Source of the DNA: Gp6-AA40 sp050742535
Lineage (GTDB): Bacteria; Acidobacteriota; Vicinamibacteria; Vicinamibacterales; UBA2999
Length of the DNA stretch: 25,515 nt
Assembly (NCBI GenBank): GCA_050742535.1
Contig: JBOGIQ010000047.1
Coordinates: forward strand, 1 to 25,515
Direction: 5' to 3'
Both the position numbers and the translations under genes were made by a program. Below, piece by piece: positions 23,832-25,515 of the stretch; position 1 is the stretch's first letter, and every line of letters starts with the position of its first letter. The notes under the pieces are model-generated. The model worked only from the letters and a program-made list of their open reading frames with translations. It had not been told where the DNA came from and searched no databases.

Positions 23832-25112
23832 ATGGACGTACGGGAGCAGCTCCTCGACAACGGCCTGCGCGTCCTGATCCAGGAGGTGCACACCGCACCG
23901 CTCGCCTCCGTCTGGTGCTGGTACCGCGTCGGCTCGAAGGACGAGCGTCCGGGCCTGACCGGCGTTTCGCACTGGGTCGAGCACATGAACTTCAAGGGGA
24001 CAACCAACATCCCCCGCGAGAAGGTCAAAGGCATCATCGAGCAGTACGGCGGCTATTGGAACGGCTACACCTGGATCGACCAGACCACCTACACGGAAAC
24101 AGCCACGCACGACGCCCTCGATCACATGCTGTTCATCGAATCGGAACGCATGGCGAACTGCCTGTACGACCCGGCGGACGTCGAATCCGAACGCACGGTG
24201 ATCATCTCGGAGCTGCAGGGCGGTGAAAACGATCCCGAACAGCTGCTCGACCAGGAATTGACGGCGGCGGCGTTTCACGCGCACCCGTATCGTCACCCGA
24301 CCATCGGATGGCTCGGCGACCTGCAGACGATGACGCGGGACGATCTGTACGGCTATTACCGTCAGCATTACGTTCCCAACAACGCGACTCTCGTCATCGT
24401 CGGCGCCGTAGACGCGGACGAGGCATTGAGGAGCGCCGAGAAGCTGTTTGGAACTATCGCGCCGGGCGCGTTAACGAAGTTGCGCTATACCCAGGAGCCA
24501 CCGCAGCTCGGAGAGCGGCGGTTGACGATTGCCAAAGAGGGGACGACTGCGTACCTGAAGGTCGCGTACCACGCACCTGCCGCCACGGATCCCGACTTCT
24601 TTGCGTTGCTGGTCCTCGACAGTGTCCTCACGGGCGCCAAGGGCCTGAACCTCTGGGCGAGTTTCCGGACGCCGCCACCGCAGCGGAGCGCCCGGCTCTA
24701 TCAGGCGCTGGTCAACAGCGGGTTGGCATCGGCAGTGAGCGGCGGGATCGTGCCGACGCAGGATCCTTTTCTCTACACGATTTCCCTGACGGCCACCGAA
24801 GGAACGTCACTCGACGTGCTGGAGGAGCGTGTCCTGCAGGTCATGGAAACCGCGCGCACGGGAGGTGTGACTCCCCAGGAGCTCGCGAAAGCAAAGACGC
24901 AGCTCCGCGCGCGACTCGTGTTCGAACAGGACAGCGTCTCCAACATCGCCCACCAGCTCGGTTTCTTCGCGACTATCGCGGACTGGCGCTTCTTCCCGTC
25001 GATTCCCTCCAGCGTCGATGCGGTCGCGCTCGAGGACGTCGCCAGGGTCGCCGCCGCGCGTTTCACGGCCGCCAACCGGATCATCGGCCGGTTCGAACCG
25101 CATGCCGATTGA
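23832..25112 (+). CDS. M16 family zinc peptidase (catalytic subunit)
   Basis: 426 residues, the M16B (single-half) size. The inverted zinc motif HxxEH is intact at 47-51 (His47, Glu50, His51), and the third ligand Glu127 lies 76 residues further on (ERTVIISELQ). The C-terminal half has the second M16 domain, with ANRIIGRFEP at the end. There is no signal peptide; it is probably cytoplasmic, unless exported by another route. It overlaps by 11 bases a second M16 gene whose motif is lost, so a heterodimer of catalytic and non-catalytic subunits is likely, as in other bacterial M16B pairs and mitochondrial processing peptidase. Translation appears leaderless. The substrate is unknown. Confidence 0.92.
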   Translation: MDVREQLLDNGLRVLIQEVHTAPLASVWCWYRVGSKDERPGLTGVSHWVEHMNFKGTTNIPREKVKGIIEQYGGYWNGYTWIDQTTYTETATHDALDHMLFIESERMANCLYDPADVESERTVIISELQGGENDPEQLLDQELTAAAFHAHPYRHPTIGWLGDLQTMTRDDLYGYYRQHYVPNNATLVIVGAVDADEALRSAEKLFGTIAPGALTKLRYTQEPPQLGERRLTIAKEGTTAYLKVAYHAPAATDPDFFALLVLDSVLTGAKGLNLWASFRTPPPQRSARLYQALVNSGLASAVSGGIVPTQDPFLYTISLTATEGTSLDVLEERVLQVMETARTGGVTPQELAKAKTQLRARLVFEQDSVSNIAHQLGFFATIADWRFFPSIPSSVDAVALEDVARVAAARFTAANRIIGRFEPHAD

Positions 25113-25515
25113 TCACCAGCCGCACACCCGTTCGGCGCTCGCCGGCGCTCCGCTCGCAGGACGCCGGGAAAAGGGTCTGTCGCCCACGCGACATGTGCTG
25201 CCGAACGGCCTGACCGTTCTCGCCAAGGAAACGCGAACGACCCCGGCGGTCACCATTCAGGCAGGGTTCCATAGCGGAACGGCGTACGACCCGCCGGACC
25301 TCTCCGGGCTCGCACATTTCGTCTCCAAGACGATCGATCGAGGGACCGAATCGCGCACGGGAGATCAAATCGCGGAGGAATTGGACAGCAGCGGCGTCTC
25401 ACTCACGGTTGCCGTGAACCGTCACGCGATGTGGCTGGTCTGCACGTGCCTGGCGGAAGACTTCGAGCGGATTCTGGCGCTTGTGGGCGATATTGCGATC
25501 CGGCCGGCCTTTCCG
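25102..25515 (+). CDS. M16 family peptidase-like protein, non-catalytic, 3'-truncated by the window
   Basis: 138 residues visible. After about 25 low-complexity residues comes an M16 N-terminal domain: RHVLPNGLTVLAKETRTTPAVTIQ (split: RHVLPNGLTV then LAKETRTTPAV), GFHSGTAYDPPDLSGLAH, ELDSSGVSLTV. At the zinc-motif position the sequence is HFVSK (His72 to Lys76), lacking both the catalytic Glu and second His, so it should not be a peptidase itself. ATG 25102 overlaps the last 11 bases of the catalytic partner, indicating coupled translation. It continues beyond the window edge. Confidence 0.85.
   Translation, partial: MPIDHQPHTRSALAGAPLAGRREKGLSPTRHVLPNGLTVLAKETRTTPAVTIQAGFHSGTAYDPPDLSGLAHFVSKTIDRGTESRTGDQIAEELDSSGVSLTVAVNRHAMWLVCTCLAEDFERILALVGDIAIRPAFP

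Noticed and set aside
23763..24368. 200-residue N-terminal extension of IleRS
   Set aside because: It would run antisense through the M16 peptidase gene; ATG 23762 gives the typical IleRS N-terminus.

Overview
The window is a high-GC bacterial chromosome segment carrying mostly housekeeping genes in several short operons on both strands. The cell is diderm: there is a TonB-ExbB-ExbD system, an outer-membrane TonB-dependent receptor and the lipoprotein-processing enzymes Lgt and LspA. The Oar-like receptor with an N-terminal carboxypeptidase-regulatory domain, the divergent membrane pyrophosphatase and overall gene content suggest Acidobacteriota, perhaps a Vicinamibacteria-type lineage. This assignment is inference; no rRNA or other decisive marker is present.

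Layout. 1-3149 (+): a DUF502 membrane protein followed by a membrane-bound proton-pumping pyrophosphatase. 3150-3377: a leader region with two promoter-like elements and hairpins. 3378-5904 (+): a TonB / ExbB / ExbD / ExbD operon, closed by a strong bidirectional terminator. 5978-9067 (-): a convergent large TonB-dependent receptor that the operon could energise. 9249-10199 (-): a secreted or lipoprotein TPR protein with its own promoter and terminator, divergent from 10365-12527 (+), a bifunctional (p)ppGpp synthetase/hydrolase. 12541-13826 (-): RidA, ribosomal protein L28 and an uncharacterised eight-cysteine protein. 13975-14553 (+): an unrecognised helical protein. 14554-14937: a gene-free, lower-GC stretch with a short perfect palindrome. 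14938-15381 (+): a DksA/TraR-type zinc protein. 15388-15641: tandem 33-bp hairpin repeats and a multibranched terminator. 15698-18136 (+): Lon protease. 18164-23762 (-): an ileS-lspA-lgt-rluD-Nudix operon with overlapping or closely spaced genes. 23832 to the end (+): two overlapping M16 peptidase genes, the first catalytic and apparently leaderless, the second lacking the catalytic motif and cut off by the window edge.

Functional links. The TonB operon and receptor form an envelope uptake module. Rel, the DksA-like protein, Lon, L28 and RluD are growth-control and ribosome functions. IleRS, LspA and Lgt form the familiar tRNA-synthetase/lipoprotein cluster. I found no phage, CRISPR, toxin-antitoxin or biosynthetic system, and I do not think a new multi-gene system is demonstrable here. 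The most unusual sequence is the tandem hairpin array between dksA and lon, in which the last copy carries a compensatory base-pair swap. Next come the divergent pyrophosphatase, the unexplained 14554-14937 region, the variant DksA coiled-coil tip and the eight-cysteine protein.
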